Shown here: positions 19,783-28,394 of the stretch, piece by piece
How positions within the stretch are numbered: the stretch's first letter is position 1
Layout of the letters: the number at the start of each line of letters is the position of its first letter
Origin: Bradyrhizobium sp. Rc3b
Lineage (GTDB): Bacteria > Pseudomonadota > Alphaproteobacteria > Rhizobiales > Xanthobacteraceae
DNA length: 64,000 nucleotides
Assembly (NCBI RefSeq): GCF_900114915.1
Contig: NZ_FOUS01000001.1
Coordinates: 1 to 64,000, forward strand
Direction of reading: 5' to 3'
Program-made: the position numbers and the translations under genes
The notes under the pieces: generated by a model
What the model saw: only the letters and a program-made list of their open reading frames with translations
Told to the model about the DNA's origin: nothing
Databases searched by the model: none

Positions 19783-19885
19783 TTCCCAAAGTATTATGCT
19801 CATCATTAAACGGTAGACCCGCAGGGCACGCTGCGTCACAATGCGGGAAAAGCCAGATCAAAAAAGTTAGGTCACGGAGAACGAT

Positions 19886-20494
19886 TTGCCCCGCACAGCC
19901 CCGCAGTTCCTGTTCGATTTCGGCAGCCCGAATGCCTATCTCAGCCACCTCGCGATCCCCGCGATCGAGCAGCGCATCGGCGTCAAGTTCGAATACGTCC
20001 CGATTCTGCTCGGAGGCATCTTCAAGTCGACCAACAACAAGTCTCCCGCCGAGACGCTCGCGGGCATCAAGAACAAGCGTGAATTCCAGCAGGTCGAGAC
20101 CGAGCGCTTCATCAAGCGCTTCCATGTCCAGCCCTATGTCTGGAATCCGCATTTCCCCGTCAACACGCTGAACCTGATGCGCACGGCGATCGCCGCTCAG
20201 CTCGAGGGCGTGTTCGAAAGATACGTCGAGGCGGCCTTCCACCACATGTGGCGCGAGCCGAAGAAGATGGACGATCCCGAGATCGCGGCGAAGGCGCTGG
20301 CGTCCTCCGGCCTCGATGCCCAGAAGCTATTTGCCCGTGCCGGAGAGCCCGAGGTGAAGGGCAGGTTGATCAAGAACACCGAGGAAGCGGTCGCCCGGGG
20401 CGCGTTCGGCTCGCCGACCTTCTTCGTCGGCAACGAGATGTTCTTCGGCAAGGAGCAGCTGCGCGAGGTCGAGGAGATGGTGCTCGGGACCTAG
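19886..20494 (+). CDS. 2-hydroxychromene-2-carboxylate isomerase family protein (kappa-class GST fold)
   Basis: A 202-residue DsbA/kappa-GST-fold protein. The N-terminus FLFDFGSPNAYLS carries the conserved serine (SPNAY) that binds glutathione in HCCA isomerases, and the end AFGSPTFFVGNEMFFGKEQL is the usual C-terminal block. Family enzymes isomerise a chromene carboxylate in naphthalene breakdown, but many members lie outside such pathways, as here. The TTG start at 19886 has GGAGA five bases upstream, and there is no suitable ATG that keeps the first strand. The neighbours give no pathway clue. Confidence 0.88.
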   Translation: MPRTAPQFLFDFGSPNAYLSHLAIPAIEQRIGVKFEYVPILLGGIFKSTNNKSPAETLAGIKNKREFQQVETERFIKRFHVQPYVWNPHFPVNTLNLMRTAIAAQLEGVFERYVEAAFHHMWREPKKMDDPEIAAKALASSGLDAQKLFARAGEPEVKGRLIKNTEEAVARGAFGSPTFFVGNEMFFGKEQLREVEEMVLGT

Positions 20495-20514
20495 CCGCTC
20501 ATTCTCCGGCGACA

Positions 20515-20565
20515 GAATGTGATCGCCGCAACATTCTGGACTGCTTCGCTTCGCTCGCAATGACG
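20515..20565. repeat. Fragment of an intergenic repeat (CTTCGCTTCGCTCGCAATGACG)
   Basis: The stretch ending CTTCGCTTCGCTCGCAATGA resembles one arm of a widespread rhizobial intergenic repeat, here without a clear opposite arm. It lies between the isomerase and reductase genes. Confidence 0.4.
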
Positions 20566-20616
20566 ATTATAAGTGGCCGCCAACAGCAATAATCAAGAGC
20601 AACAATGGAGTATCCC

Positions 20617-21540
20617 ATGCGTATCCTCGTGGTCGGCGCCGGCGCCATTGGCGGCTATTTTGGTGGCAGGCTGTTGCAGGCCGGCCGCGACGTCACCTTC
20701 CTGGTCCGGCCGCGCCGCGCCGGCGAGCTCGCAAGCGCCGGCCTCGTCATCAAGAGCCCGAACGGCGACGTGACCTTGAAGAATCCGCCGACCGTGCAGG
20801 CCGACGCGCTCAAGGACAAGTTCAACGTCGTGCTCTTGAGCTGCAAGGCATTCGATCTCGACGACGCCATCAAATCGTTTGCGCCGGCGGTCGGATCTGA
20901 CACGGCGATCATCCCGATGCTCAACGGCATGAAGCATCTCGATATCCTCGATGCCAAATTCGGCAAGGAGCGCGTGCTCGGCGGCCTCTGCGCCATCGCG
21001 GCGACCCTGAACGAGAAGCGCGAGGTGGTGCAGCTCCAACCGATGCAGTCGCTGAACTACGGCGAGCGCGACGGAAAGCTGTCAGATCGCGTCAAGGCGA
21101 TCGACGAGGCCTTCAAGAGCGGCATCACCGGCGCCGCCGCCAGCCAGAACATCATGCAGGACATGTGGGAGAAGTGGGTGTTCCTGTCCTCGCTTGCGGC
21201 CTCCACCAGCCTGATGCGCACCTCTGTCGGCAACATCCTCGCCGCGCCCGGCGGTCGCGATTTCCTGCTCGGCATGCTGGACGAGACCACCGCCATCGCC
21301 ACCGCGTCGGGCTATACGCCGGGCGGGCCGTTCTTCGAGCGGGTGAAGGGCAACCTCACCGCCGAGGGCTCGCCGATGACGGCCTCGATGTTCCGCGACA
21401 TCAAGGCGGGGCTGTCGGTCGAAGCCGATCACGTCATCGGTGATCTCATCGCGCGCGCCGATGCCGCCAAGGTGCCGGTGCCCAAGCTGCGCATCGCCTA
21501 CACGCATTTGAAGGCCTATGAGAAGCAGCGGGCGGGGTAG
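20617..21540 (+). CDS. 2-dehydropantoate 2-reductase family protein
   Basis: A 307-residue NADPH-dependent reductase of the ApbA/PanE family. The N-terminal Rossmann loop MRILVVGAGAIGGYFGGRLL is complete, and SCKAFDLDDAI and LNGMKHLDIL match family blocks, with the C-terminal helical domain carrying the catalytic lysine region (WEKWVFLSSLAAST). It may make pantoate for coenzyme A, but rhizobia usually have several paralogues, so the name panE is not assigned. The ATG at 20617 follows GGAG by six bases; an ATG at 20605 is less well placed. Confidence 0.88.
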   Translation: MRILVVGAGAIGGYFGGRLLQAGRDVTFLVRPRRAGELASAGLVIKSPNGDVTLKNPPTVQADALKDKFNVVLLSCKAFDLDDAIKSFAPAVGSDTAIIPMLNGMKHLDILDAKFGKERVLGGLCAIAATLNEKREVVQLQPMQSLNYGERDGKLSDRVKAIDEAFKSGITGAAASQNIMQDMWEKWVFLSSLAASTSLMRTSVGNILAAPGGRDFLLGMLDETTAIATASGYTPGGPFFERVKGNLTAEGSPMTASMFRDIKAGLSVEADHVIGDLIARADAAKVPVPKLRIAYTHLKAYEKQRAG

Positions 21541-21554
21541 GTCGCAGGCACACA

Positions 21555-21709
21555 CTCCGCTGTCGTCCCGGGGCGCGCTAAGCGCGAACCCGGGACCCAC
21601 CAGACGGAGCAGTGTGACGCGACCCTCCCACTCCGACTCTTCCCAAAAACAGCATCCTGTGGGTATGGGTCCCGGCTCTGCGCTTCGCTTGTCCGGGACG
21701 ACAGCGGAG
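21555..21709. repeat. Intergenic inverted-repeat element (CTCCGCTGTCGTCCCGG ends)
   Basis: Left end CTCCGCTGTCGTCCCGGGG and right end, on the other strand, GCTCCGCTGTCGTCCCGGAC are nearly identical inverted termini about 155 bases apart. It fills the space between two convergent genes (the panE-like gene and the diheme cytochrome gene). Confidence 0.85.
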
Positions 21710-21729
21710 CTTGTGGCAACGGCTCCGCG

Positions 21730-22323
21730 CTATTTCAAATGCGACAGATAGTGCGAGACGGCGGTGATTTCCTCGTCGCTCATGTGATAGGCGACATCGG
21801 CCATCGCGGCGACGCCGCCGCCGACGCGCTGGCCAGCTTTGTAGTCGCGCAACGTCTTGACCAGATATTCCTCGCGCTGGCCAGCCAGTCGCGCCACGCC
21901 CTTGGTCCCGGCGAAGCTGTCCGTATGGCATGAGGCGCAGCGACGGCCGGCGGAAACTTGCGCACCTTTCTTCGACAGGTCCGGATCGCTGTCCTCCGGT
22001 CCCTTCGGCGGCGTCAGCTGCGAGAAATAGGCGCCGAGATTGCGGATGTCCTCATTGGTGATCTCCTCGACGATCGGCTGCATCTGGTCGTTCTTGCGCG
22101 AGCCCGCTCGGAAGAACACGAGCTGCCACTGGATGAACTGATCAGGCTGGCCGGCCAGCGAGGGGATGTTCTCGGTCTGCGAAATGCCGTTCTCGCCGTG
22201 ACAGCCGGAGCAGACGGCTGCCTTCTCCTTGATCGCAGCGTTGTCCGCAGCCTGAGCCGGGACGAATGCGAGCGCTGCAAGCGAAAGCGCGCCGATGGCG
22301 TACGAAGAAAACTGGCGGCGCAT
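21730..22323 (-). CDS. Periplasmic diheme cytochrome c (cytochrome c4-like)
   Basis: A 197-residue exported protein. A signal peptide (IGALSLAALAFVPAQAAD) is followed by two c-type domains, each with a heme-binding CXXCH: CSGCHG near residue 38 and CASCHT near 129. Downstream methionines such as MQPIV and MADVAYHMS could be the axial ligands. The two-domain arrangement fits the cytochrome c4 family, soluble or peripheral carriers to terminal oxidases. It lies downstream of the sugar dehydrogenase gene on the same strand and is its likely electron acceptor, though 207 bases with a repeat separate them. Confidence 0.9.
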   Translation of the reverse strand: MRRQFSSYAIGALSLAALAFVPAQAADNAAIKEKAAVCSGCHGENGISQTENIPSLAGQPDQFIQWQLVFFRAGSRKNDQMQPIVEEITNEDIRNLGAYFSQLTPPKGPEDSDPDLSKKGAQVSAGRRCASCHTDSFAGTKGVARLAGQREEYLVKTLRDYKAGQRVGGGVAAMADVAYHMSDEEITAVSHYLSHLK

Positions 22324-22349
22324 CGTGGGAATTCCGATCTATCTAGCTC

Positions 22350-22466
22350 ATTCCAGGGCGTGCGAAGCACGAGCTGAGATGCGCAATTGCGCATCTCAGA
22401 CTCCATAACCCCGATTCGTGGTTATGGGTTCCGGACTTGCGCTGGCGCGCAATCCGGAACGACAGC
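22350..22466. repeat. Intergenic repeat with nested palindromes (GCGCAATTGCGC core)
   Basis: Contains a perfect 24-base palindrome at 22375-22398 centred on GCGCAATTGCGC and a second hairpin at 22403-22427 with CCATAAC/GTTATGG arms, then a right end GGTTCCGG...AATCCGGAACGACAGCG. It sits between the dehydrogenase gene and the cytochrome gene of one probable operon. The same GCGCAATTGCGC core recurs at 59193-59210. Confidence 0.75.
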
Positions 22467-22530
22467 GTGGCTTTGAAATGAAAGAGACTGCGGCACCTTC
22501 CGGCCACCGCAGCCTCGTATCGTACCCGTG

Positions 22531-23811
22531 CTACTTCTTGCTGTAGCTGATGCGGTAGATCGCGCCGGCCCAGTCGTCCGCGACGAGGATCGAACCATCC
22601 TTGTCGAGCAGGATGTCATTGGGACGGCCGAGATAGCCCTGGTCACCCTCGAGCCAGCCGGAGGCGAAGATCTCCTGCTTGGGATTCTTGCCGTCGGGCC
22701 CGACGATTACGCGCACGATGCGCGCGCCCTGGTACTTGTGACGATTCCAGGAGCCGTGCTCGGCGATCAGGATGTTGTTCTTGTAATCGGCGGGGAATTG
22801 ATTGCCGGTGTAGAACTTCATGCCGAGCGGAGCAACATGCGCGCCGAGATTCAGCACCGGCGGCGTGAACTCGGAGCACTTGTGGCCCATGGCGAACTTG
22901 TCGTCCGGCAGGTTGCCCTGGTGGCAATAGGGATAGCCGAAATGCTCGCCGATCCGGTTGATCATGTTCAGCTTGTCCGAGGGCAGATCATCGCTGATCC
23001 AGTCGCGGGCATTCTCGGTGAACCAGAGCTTGCCGGTGCGCGGATCGACGTCGCCACCGACCGAGTTGCGGACGCCCAGCGCCCAGATTTCGGCGTTGCC
23101 GGTCTTGGGATCGACACGCCGGATCTGCGACACGCTGGTCGGTGGGATGCCGACGTTGAAGGGAGGTCCGAACGGCAGGAAGAACCAGCCTTCCTTGTCG
23201 ACCGCGATGTATTTCCAGCCATGCGCGGCATAGGACGGCATGTCGTCATAGACGACCTTGCCGTCGCCGAGCTTGTCGAGATTGGCCTCCGCATTGTCGT
23301 AGCGGATCAGCTTGTCGACGGCGATGACGTAGAGCGCACCGTCCTTGAAGGCGAGACCGGTGGGCATGTTCAGGCCCTTAAGGACGGTCTTGACCTCCTT
23401 CTTCCCGTTGTTGTCCTTGATGGCATAGACGTTGCCGAGGCCGAACGAGCCCACGAACAGCGTGCCCTTGTCACCCCAGGCCATCTGCCGCGCGGCCAGC
23501 ACGCCGGAGGCGTAGACCTCGATCTTGAAGCCTGCCGGCAGCTTGATCTTCTTGACGATGTTGGCGAGCTCGGCATCGGACGCGCCGGTCGGCGGTCCCG
23601 AGGGCGGCGCGAGGCCCTTCTGCGCCTCGGTCTCGTCGCCGAGGAACCAGTCATCGGGCGGATGGGTCCAGAACTCCTTGGTGCCGGATTCGTATTTCTT
23701 CAGCGCCCGGTTCTTGTCCTGCTGCTGCGCATTGCCAGCGCTGGTCCCCGCGAGAAAGGCAACCGCTGCAAGCGCCAGAACGGATTGAAAGACGGATCGA
23801 TGGAATTTCAT
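22531..23811 (-). CDS. PQQ-dependent sugar dehydrogenase / L-sorbosone dehydrogenase family protein
   Basis: A 426-residue periplasmic protein: signal peptide (SVLALAAVAFLAGTSAGNAQ), then a six-bladed beta-propeller of the soluble glucose/sorbosone dehydrogenase type. Indicators are the opening LPAGFKIEVYASGVLAARQMA, the ENARDWISDDLPSDKLNMI segment with the catalytic and PQQ-binding residues of the family, and AEHGSWNRHKYQGARIVRV near the end. It would oxidise a sugar or aldose-like substrate using PQQ and pass electrons to the downstream diheme cytochrome c. The start has GGGGAG seven bases upstream. The substrate is unknown; some family members lack enzyme activity. Confidence 0.87.
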   Translation of the reverse strand: MKFHRSVFQSVLALAAVAFLAGTSAGNAQQQDKNRALKKYESGTKEFWTHPPDDWFLGDETEAQKGLAPPSGPPTGASDAELANIVKKIKLPAGFKIEVYASGVLAARQMAWGDKGTLFVGSFGLGNVYAIKDNNGKKEVKTVLKGLNMPTGLAFKDGALYVIAVDKLIRYDNAEANLDKLGDGKVVYDDMPSYAAHGWKYIAVDKEGWFFLPFGPPFNVGIPPTSVSQIRRVDPKTGNAEIWALGVRNSVGGDVDPRTGKLWFTENARDWISDDLPSDKLNMINRIGEHFGYPYCHQGNLPDDKFAMGHKCSEFTPPVLNLGAHVAPLGMKFYTGNQFPADYKNNILIAEHGSWNRHKYQGARIVRVIVGPDGKNPKQEIFASGWLEGDQGYLGRPNDILLDKDGSILVADDWAGAIYRISYSKK

Positions 23812-24185
23812 CGCGTCACTCCCCTAAGGCAGCCGTCAGGGCTGCGCATTATTTTATTTTGCTAGTCGAGAGGCGAAGTTTTAAGTCCGACGGCACGACA
23901 GACGCAAAAAGGTTAGCACATCTGCGACCGGTGAGAAGCGCGCCGCGTGCGCCGCCGTTGCGCTCCGGAAAAATTGAGACGGAATGTCAACGGACGAACG
24001 CCGCGACACCGCTCTCGCTGCAGCGCGGAATCAATTGGCGCGCGGATCGTTCGCAGCCGGCAGGAGGGGGTGGACCTACAAAAACGCGAAAACAACCCCA
24101 TGCACAGTAGAACGGCTCAAGCGGCTTGCTCCCGGCGAGACCAGACAGACATCTGACGCGTCGAGCAAAACAGCAAATCCGGCGC
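23812..24185. other. Non-coding interval between dehydrogenase and epimerase genes
   Basis: About 370 bases. Both flanking genes are on the minus strand, so this is the upstream region of the dehydrogenase and probably holds its promoter; the 60 bases next to the start are AT-rich (ATTATTTTATTTTGC). No gene, RNA or clear repeat was found here; short open frames lack family-like sequence. Confidence 0.4.
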
Positions 24186-25172
24186 CTAAGAGGCGACCGG
24201 GTAGGGTCCGTCGTCGAACACCGCGTCATGATAGCCCTTCGAGCCGATCTCACGCGCCAGCGGGCTACGGAAATCGCGCTCCGTGCGCAGGCTGTGCAAC
24301 ACATGCGCGAAATCGAATTCCGGCCGCCAGCCCAGCTCGCGCCGCGCGCGTTCGTTGACATAGACACGGTCGATCTCGGGGAGGAGGTTCCAGCCCCGCG
24401 CCGCGTAAAGCTGCGCGCAATCCGGGTAGAGCTCGCGCACGACACCGGCCGCATCGCGCGCAAGCGCGGCGAGATGGCGCAGCTCGAACGGGCTGGTGGC
24501 GGAGACGATGTAGCGGGCGAAGCCGATCTTCGGGGCGCGTTCGGCGGCGAGCAGATGCGCACTCACGGCGTCCGCGATATCCAGCCGGCGATAGAGCAGC
24601 TCGTTGGCCTGCGCGTTCTCCAGCGTGTAAGCCGAGCGCATCGCCGGATCGTCATCCTCTTCCGGAAAGAAGCGCGAGGTCCGCAAGACGACGACCGGCA
24701 GGGCGCGCTCGCGATAGAACAGCTCGCACAGGGTCTCCGCCATCAGTTTTGTGGTGCCGTAGATGTTCTTCGGCACCGGCGGCAGATCCTCGGTGACCCA
24801 GACCGCCGCCTGCCCGGCCCCGGAGCGGAGCTGCGAGCCGAACGCGCTGGTGGTGCTGGTGAAGACGAAGCTGCGCACGCCGGCGCTCGCCGCCGCCTTG
24901 AGCAGGTTGAGCGTGCCGGTGACGTTGGTATCGACGAAGTCCTGCTTGCCGTGGGTTGCCACATGCGGCTTGTGCAGCGTCGCGCTGTGGATGACGGCGG
25001 TGACGCCGTCCATCTGGCTGCGCACGAAGCCGGGGTCGACGATTGAGCCGACCGCGTCGGTGAAGGGCGAGGGCTTCAGGTCGATCCCGCGCGCTGGGGA
25101 ACCGCGCCCGCGCAGGGTGCGGAGGATGGCTTCGCCGAGATGGCCGGCACTGCCGGTGACCAGAATTGTCAT
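24186..25172 (-). CDS. NAD-dependent epimerase/dehydratase family protein
   Basis: A 328-residue extended short-chain dehydrogenase. It has the nucleotide-binding loop TGSAGHLG (residues 6-13), the STTSAFGS strand and the catalytic YGTTK (Tyr-x-x-x-Lys). The ATG at 25172 puts the Rossmann strand at the very N-terminus, as in homologues; in-frame upstream codons look non-coding. The substrate is probably a nucleotide sugar or another hydroxy compound, not assignable from sequence. It stands alone. Confidence 0.87.
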   Translation of the reverse strand: MTILVTGSAGHLGEAILRTLRGRGSPARGIDLKPSPFTDAVGSIVDPGFVRSQMDGVTAVIHSATLHKPHVATHGKQDFVDTNVTGTLNLLKAAASAGVRSFVFTSTTSAFGSQLRSGAGQAAVWVTEDLPPVPKNIYGTTKLMAETLCELFYRERALPVVVLRTSRFFPEEDDDPAMRSAYTLENAQANELLYRRLDIADAVSAHLLAAERAPKIGFARYIVSATSPFELRHLAALARDAAGVVRELYPDCAQLYAARGWNLLPEIDRVYVNERARRELGWRPEFDFAHVLHSLRTERDFRSPLAREIGSKGYHDAVFDDGPYPVAS

Positions 25173-25338
25173 GTGATCCCAACTGCCCCTATCTGAACGG
25201 CGGAAGGACGTTCCGCTGAGGAATTCTGGCGAGGCGCGCTGCCAGCCACCCCTGCGGACGGAACAAAGAGGAAACCAATCGATTGCCAAGCCCGTTCAGT
25301 CGATCCTATATTGACCAGGCAATCAGATAGTGACGCAG

Positions 25339-25599
25339 ATGAATATCCCCGTCCTGGTTATGGCAACCGTGAATGCGCCGTATCGCAAGAGGCTGAGCGT
25401 GCAGGAGCTTGTTCATTGCCTGCTGGACCACTCTTCCGCGAAGGCCGCCTGCGGTCCGATGTCATCGTTTTTTGGGGATGTCCACCCCGACTTGCAAGTC
25501 GCCTTCGCTGAGATGCATGGCATCAGCCACGAGCAATTGGTTGCCGCGGCGAAGGCGTTTGCAGAGTTTTCGGGACAAACCTATCCGCTTGCGGCGTAG
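25339..25599 (+). CDS. Small protein of unknown function, paired with nucleotidyltransferase
   Basis: An 86-residue soluble protein I do not recognise. It starts MNIPVLVMATVN, has a basic helix YRKRLSVQELVHCLLDH, a CGPMSSFFGDVHPDLQ middle, and an amphipathic C-terminal helix HEQLVAAAKAFAEFS. Three bases separate its stop from the next gene's start, so they are very probably co-translated. In AbiE-like and MNT/HEPN modules the partner gene is the antitoxin, but this protein shows neither the winged helix of AbiEi nor a HEPN motif. It could be an unrelated small regulator or an antitoxin of a new type. Confidence 0.6.
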   Translation: MNIPVLVMATVNAPYRKRLSVQELVHCLLDHSSAKAACGPMSSFFGDVHPDLQVAFAEMHGISHEQLVAAAKAFAEFSGQTYPLAA

Positions 25600-25602
25600 C
25601 CG

Positions 25603-26253
25603 GTGAGCGCTCAATCAGATTGGGCGCAACTGTTTCGCATTGCCGTCGCGATGATTCGGCAGGTGAACGCCGAACAAGAAATCATCGATCGTTGGACGTT
25701 CGGCGGCGGCACGGCGATGATGCTGCAAATCGATCATCGGATAAGCCACGATGTCGATATCTTTCTCCCGGATCCTCAAGTTCTTCCGTTCCTGGATCCA
25801 CAGAAGCATGACTTCGATTTCGAGGTCAGACCTACTGACTACAGGGGAGACGGCGCACGCCTCCTGAAGCTTGGCTTCGAATTTGGCGAGATCGATTTCA
25901 TCGTCGCACCGTCGCTGACATCCTCACCGACAACGCGAGCAACAGTTGAAGGCGAAGCGGTGCTGCTGGAGACGATCCCAGAGATCATTGCAAAGAAAAT
26001 CCATTACCGGGGCAAGAGCATTGCCCCGCGCGACATATTTGACATCGCAGCTGGCAGCGACAAACACGCGGAATCGGTTATCAGGGAGTTGGCCGGCTAT
26101 CGCGACAGCGTCTCAAATACGCTGGCCACAATCGAAAACCTGAAGCCTGATTTCGTGAGTGCGGCGATCAATCAACTCTCGATCAAAGATCCATATAGGC
26201 TGACCGCGGATGTAGCGCTGGAAAGGACCAAAGAGCTGCCGCGCGCTGTATAG
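25603..26253 (+). CDS. AbiEii/AbiGii-type nucleotidyltransferase (putative toxin)
   Basis: A 216-residue protein of the DNA polymerase beta superfamily. The nucleotidyltransferase signature is visible: WTFGGGTAMML (GGT at residues 35-37), then SHDVDIFLPD with two acidic residues (50 and 52). The AbiEii block KKIHYRGKSIAPRDIFDI in the middle is also present. AbiEii proteins are type IV toxins and phage-defence effectors that modify RNA, such as tRNA acceptor ends. The protein is shorter than the usual 280-300 residues and may be a domesticated or minimal form. It uses a GTG start, looks less GC-rich than its neighbours, and lies about 140 bases from a tRNA gene. Confidence 0.75.
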   Translation: MSAQSDWAQLFRIAVAMIRQVNAEQEIIDRWTFGGGTAMMLQIDHRISHDVDIFLPDPQVLPFLDPQKHDFDFEVRPTDYRGDGARLLKLGFEFGEIDFIVAPSLTSSPTTRATVEGEAVLLETIPEIIAKKIHYRGKSIAPRDIFDIAAGSDKHAESVIRELAGYRDSVSNTLATIENLKPDFVSAAINQLSIKDPYRLTADVALERTKELPRAV

Positions 26254-26395
26254 CTGGGGTCGGCCACCCTGAATTCCGGATTGGCGCCCAATCCAGCCTT
26301 GGGACCTGGAGCAGCCCTCACAGCCTGGGACAAAACAGTGCGTCGACTCGCCCCGACGGGAATCGCCCATTCCTTTCGGATGCTTTGGGAAAAAT

Positions 26396-26470
<75 letters not shown>

Positions 26471-26745
26471 ATCCTGTGTCGGTCGCGTGACGCGCCGGCA
26501 ACGGCTGTCGTATGCCAAAAGCGGGAGGGGAATGCAACAGCTACCGGCGACCTAGATTCGGTTCTTGGGACCCCATATGGAGCCTGAATGCGGCCAAATG
26601 GCCCGAAACTGCCCCGGAACTGGCGAATCGGCCTCGGTGGATTGAAATTCGGCCGGCCCGGCCCAATTTAGGAGCCGACAGCGAAGCATATGAAATGGCA
26701 ACGTGCTAAAGACCCGCCATTCCGGACATAGACGAGGGGATCCCC

Positions 26746-27669
26746 GTGACGATCATCGACCAGGGTAACGGAGCGGCGGGCCCGGCTGCGGCCGATCTGA
26801 TCAAGGACACGACCACCCAGACCTTCGTGAAGGACGTCATCGAGGAATCGAAGCGCCAGCCGGTGCTGATCGATTTCTGGGCGGAGTGGTGCGGCCCCTG
26901 CAAGCAACTCACCCCCCTGCTCGAAAAGGCGGTCAAGGCGGCCAAGGGCAAGGTCAAGCTGGTCAAGATGAACATCGACCAGCATCCGGCGATCCCGGGC
27001 CAGATGGGCATCCAGTCGATCCCGGCCGTGATCGCCTTCGTCAACGGCCAGCCCGCCGACGGCTTCATGGGCGCGGTGCCCGAGAGCCAGCTCAACGCCT
27101 TCATCGAAAAGCTGACAAAAGGCGTGACCGCGCCGGGCGAGCCCAATATCGCCGAGATCCTGCAGGAGGCTGAAGCCGTGCTCGCCGAGGGCGACCCGGC
27201 CGCAGCAGCGCAGATCTACGCCGAGGTGCTCCAGCATGATGCCACCAACATCGCGGCGCTCGCGGGCCTCGCAAAATGCTATGCCGTCTCCGGCGCGATG
27301 GAGCAAGCCAAGCAGACGCTCGCCATGGTGCCGGAATCCAAGCGCAGCGACCCCGCGGTGAAGGCCGTGCAGACCGCGATCGATCTCGCCGAGCAGGCGC
27401 AATCGCTCGGACCGGTCGCCGAGCTGGAACAGAAAGTCGCCGCAAACCCGCTCGATCATCAGGCCCGATTCGACCTCGCGACCGCGCTGAACGCGCAAGG
27501 CAATCGTGCGGCCGCTACCGAGCAGCTGCTCGCGATCGTCAAGCGCGACCGCAAATGGAACGACGACGGCGCCCGCAAGCAGCTGGTGCAGTTCTTCGAA
27601 GCCTGGGGCGGCACGGATGATGCAACCGTCGAGGGGCGCAAGCGCTTGTCGACGATCCTGTTTTCGTAG
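26746..27669 (+). CDS. cnoX: Thioredoxin-TPR chaperedoxin, CnoX/YbbN family
   Basis: A 307-residue cytoplasmic protein with an N-terminal thioredoxin domain (DFWAEWCGPCKQLTPLLEK, active site at about residues 45-49) and a C-terminal tetratricopeptide part (AAAQIYAEVLQHDATNIAAL and later repeats). CnoX proteins hold unfolded or oxidised substrates for GroEL; here the active site is WCGPC, so redox activity is likely, unlike the E. coli protein. The GTG at 26746 has GAGGGGA upstream. The LON-domain gene follows after 35 bases and is a conserved partner in alphaproteobacteria. Confidence 0.92.
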   Translation: MTIIDQGNGAAGPAAADLIKDTTTQTFVKDVIEESKRQPVLIDFWAEWCGPCKQLTPLLEKAVKAAKGKVKLVKMNIDQHPAIPGQMGIQSIPAVIAFVNGQPADGFMGAVPESQLNAFIEKLTKGVTAPGEPNIAEILQEAEAVLAEGDPAAAAQIYAEVLQHDATNIAALAGLAKCYAVSGAMEQAKQTLAMVPESKRSDPAVKAVQTAIDLAEQAQSLGPVAELEQKVAANPLDHQARFDLATALNAQGNRAAATEQLLAIVKRDRKWNDDGARKQLVQFFEAWGGTDDATVEGRKRLSTILFS

Positions 27670-27704
27670 GCGCGGTTGACCAAGTCAGCGGGGACCGGGA
27701 CCAG

Positions 27705-28382
27705 ATGCCGATCAACATCGAATATCGCGGACCCGCCGACCTCCCGGAGATCATTCCGGTGTTTCCGCTGCCGGGCGCGCTGCTGCTGCCCCGCGGCCAG
27801 ATGCCGCTCAATATCTTCGAGCCGCGCTACCTGTCGATGGTCGATGATTCCTTCCGCGACGGCCATCGCCTGATCGGCATGATCCAGCCTGATGTCGCGC
27901 ACTCGCCGAAGAATTCCGACAAGCCAACGCTGTTCCGCGTCGGCTGCGTCGGCCGCATCACCCAGCTCGCCGAATCCGGCGATGGCCGCTACATCCTCGA
28001 GCTCACCGGCGTTTCGCGCTTCAAGGTGGTCGAGGAGCTCGAGGTGCTCACCGCCTACCGGCAGTGCAAGGTGGATTTCTTCGCCTTCGTCGACGACTTC
28101 ACCGCGCGCATGGGCGAGGACGAGGTCGACCGCGAGGCGCTGCTGGCCGTGCTGGCGGACTTCCTGAAGGCCAACAATCTCAAGGTTGACTGGGAAGGCG
28201 TCGAAAGCGCGCCCAACGAAGCACTCGTCAACGCGCTGGCGATGATGTCGCCCTATGGCCCCGCGGAGAAGCAGGCCATGCTGGAAGCGCCCGACTTGAA
28301 GACCCGCGCCGAGATTCTGATCGCGGTCACGGAGATGGATCTCGCCAAGAAGCGCACCAGCGGCGATCCTCCGCTGCAGTGA
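27705..28382 (+). CDS. LON peptidase substrate-binding domain protein
   Basis: A 225-residue protein consisting of a stand-alone Lon N-terminal (LAN, PF02190) domain: IPVFPLPGALLLPRGQMPLN and IFEPRYLSMVDDSF are the diagnostic first strands and helix. No ATPase or protease domain is attached, so it is not Lon itself. It probably recognises damaged proteins or acts as an adaptor, consistent with its place directly after the chaperedoxin gene. It ends 12 bases before the converging end of the MHYT-GGDEF-EAL gene. Confidence 0.9.
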   Translation: MPINIEYRGPADLPEIIPVFPLPGALLLPRGQMPLNIFEPRYLSMVDDSFRDGHRLIGMIQPDVAHSPKNSDKPTLFRVGCVGRITQLAESGDGRYILELTGVSRFKVVEELEVLTAYRQCKVDFFAFVDDFTARMGEDEVDREALLAVLADFLKANNLKVDWEGVESAPNEALVNALAMMSPYGPAEKQAMLEAPDLKTRAEILIAVTEMDLAKKRTSGDPPLQ

Positions 28383-28394
28383 GGATGCGGGTAC

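Noticed and set aside
23859..24156. Short open frames between the dehydrogenase and epimerase genes
   Set aside because: Basic, proline-rich translations in several overlapping frames with no motif; typical of non-coding GC-rich DNA.
25339..25599. Small gene before the nucleotidyltransferase considered as a classical AbiEi or HEPN/MNT partner
   Set aside because: It has no winged-helix, no Rx4-6H HEPN motif and is far shorter than AbiEi; only its position supports a partner role.
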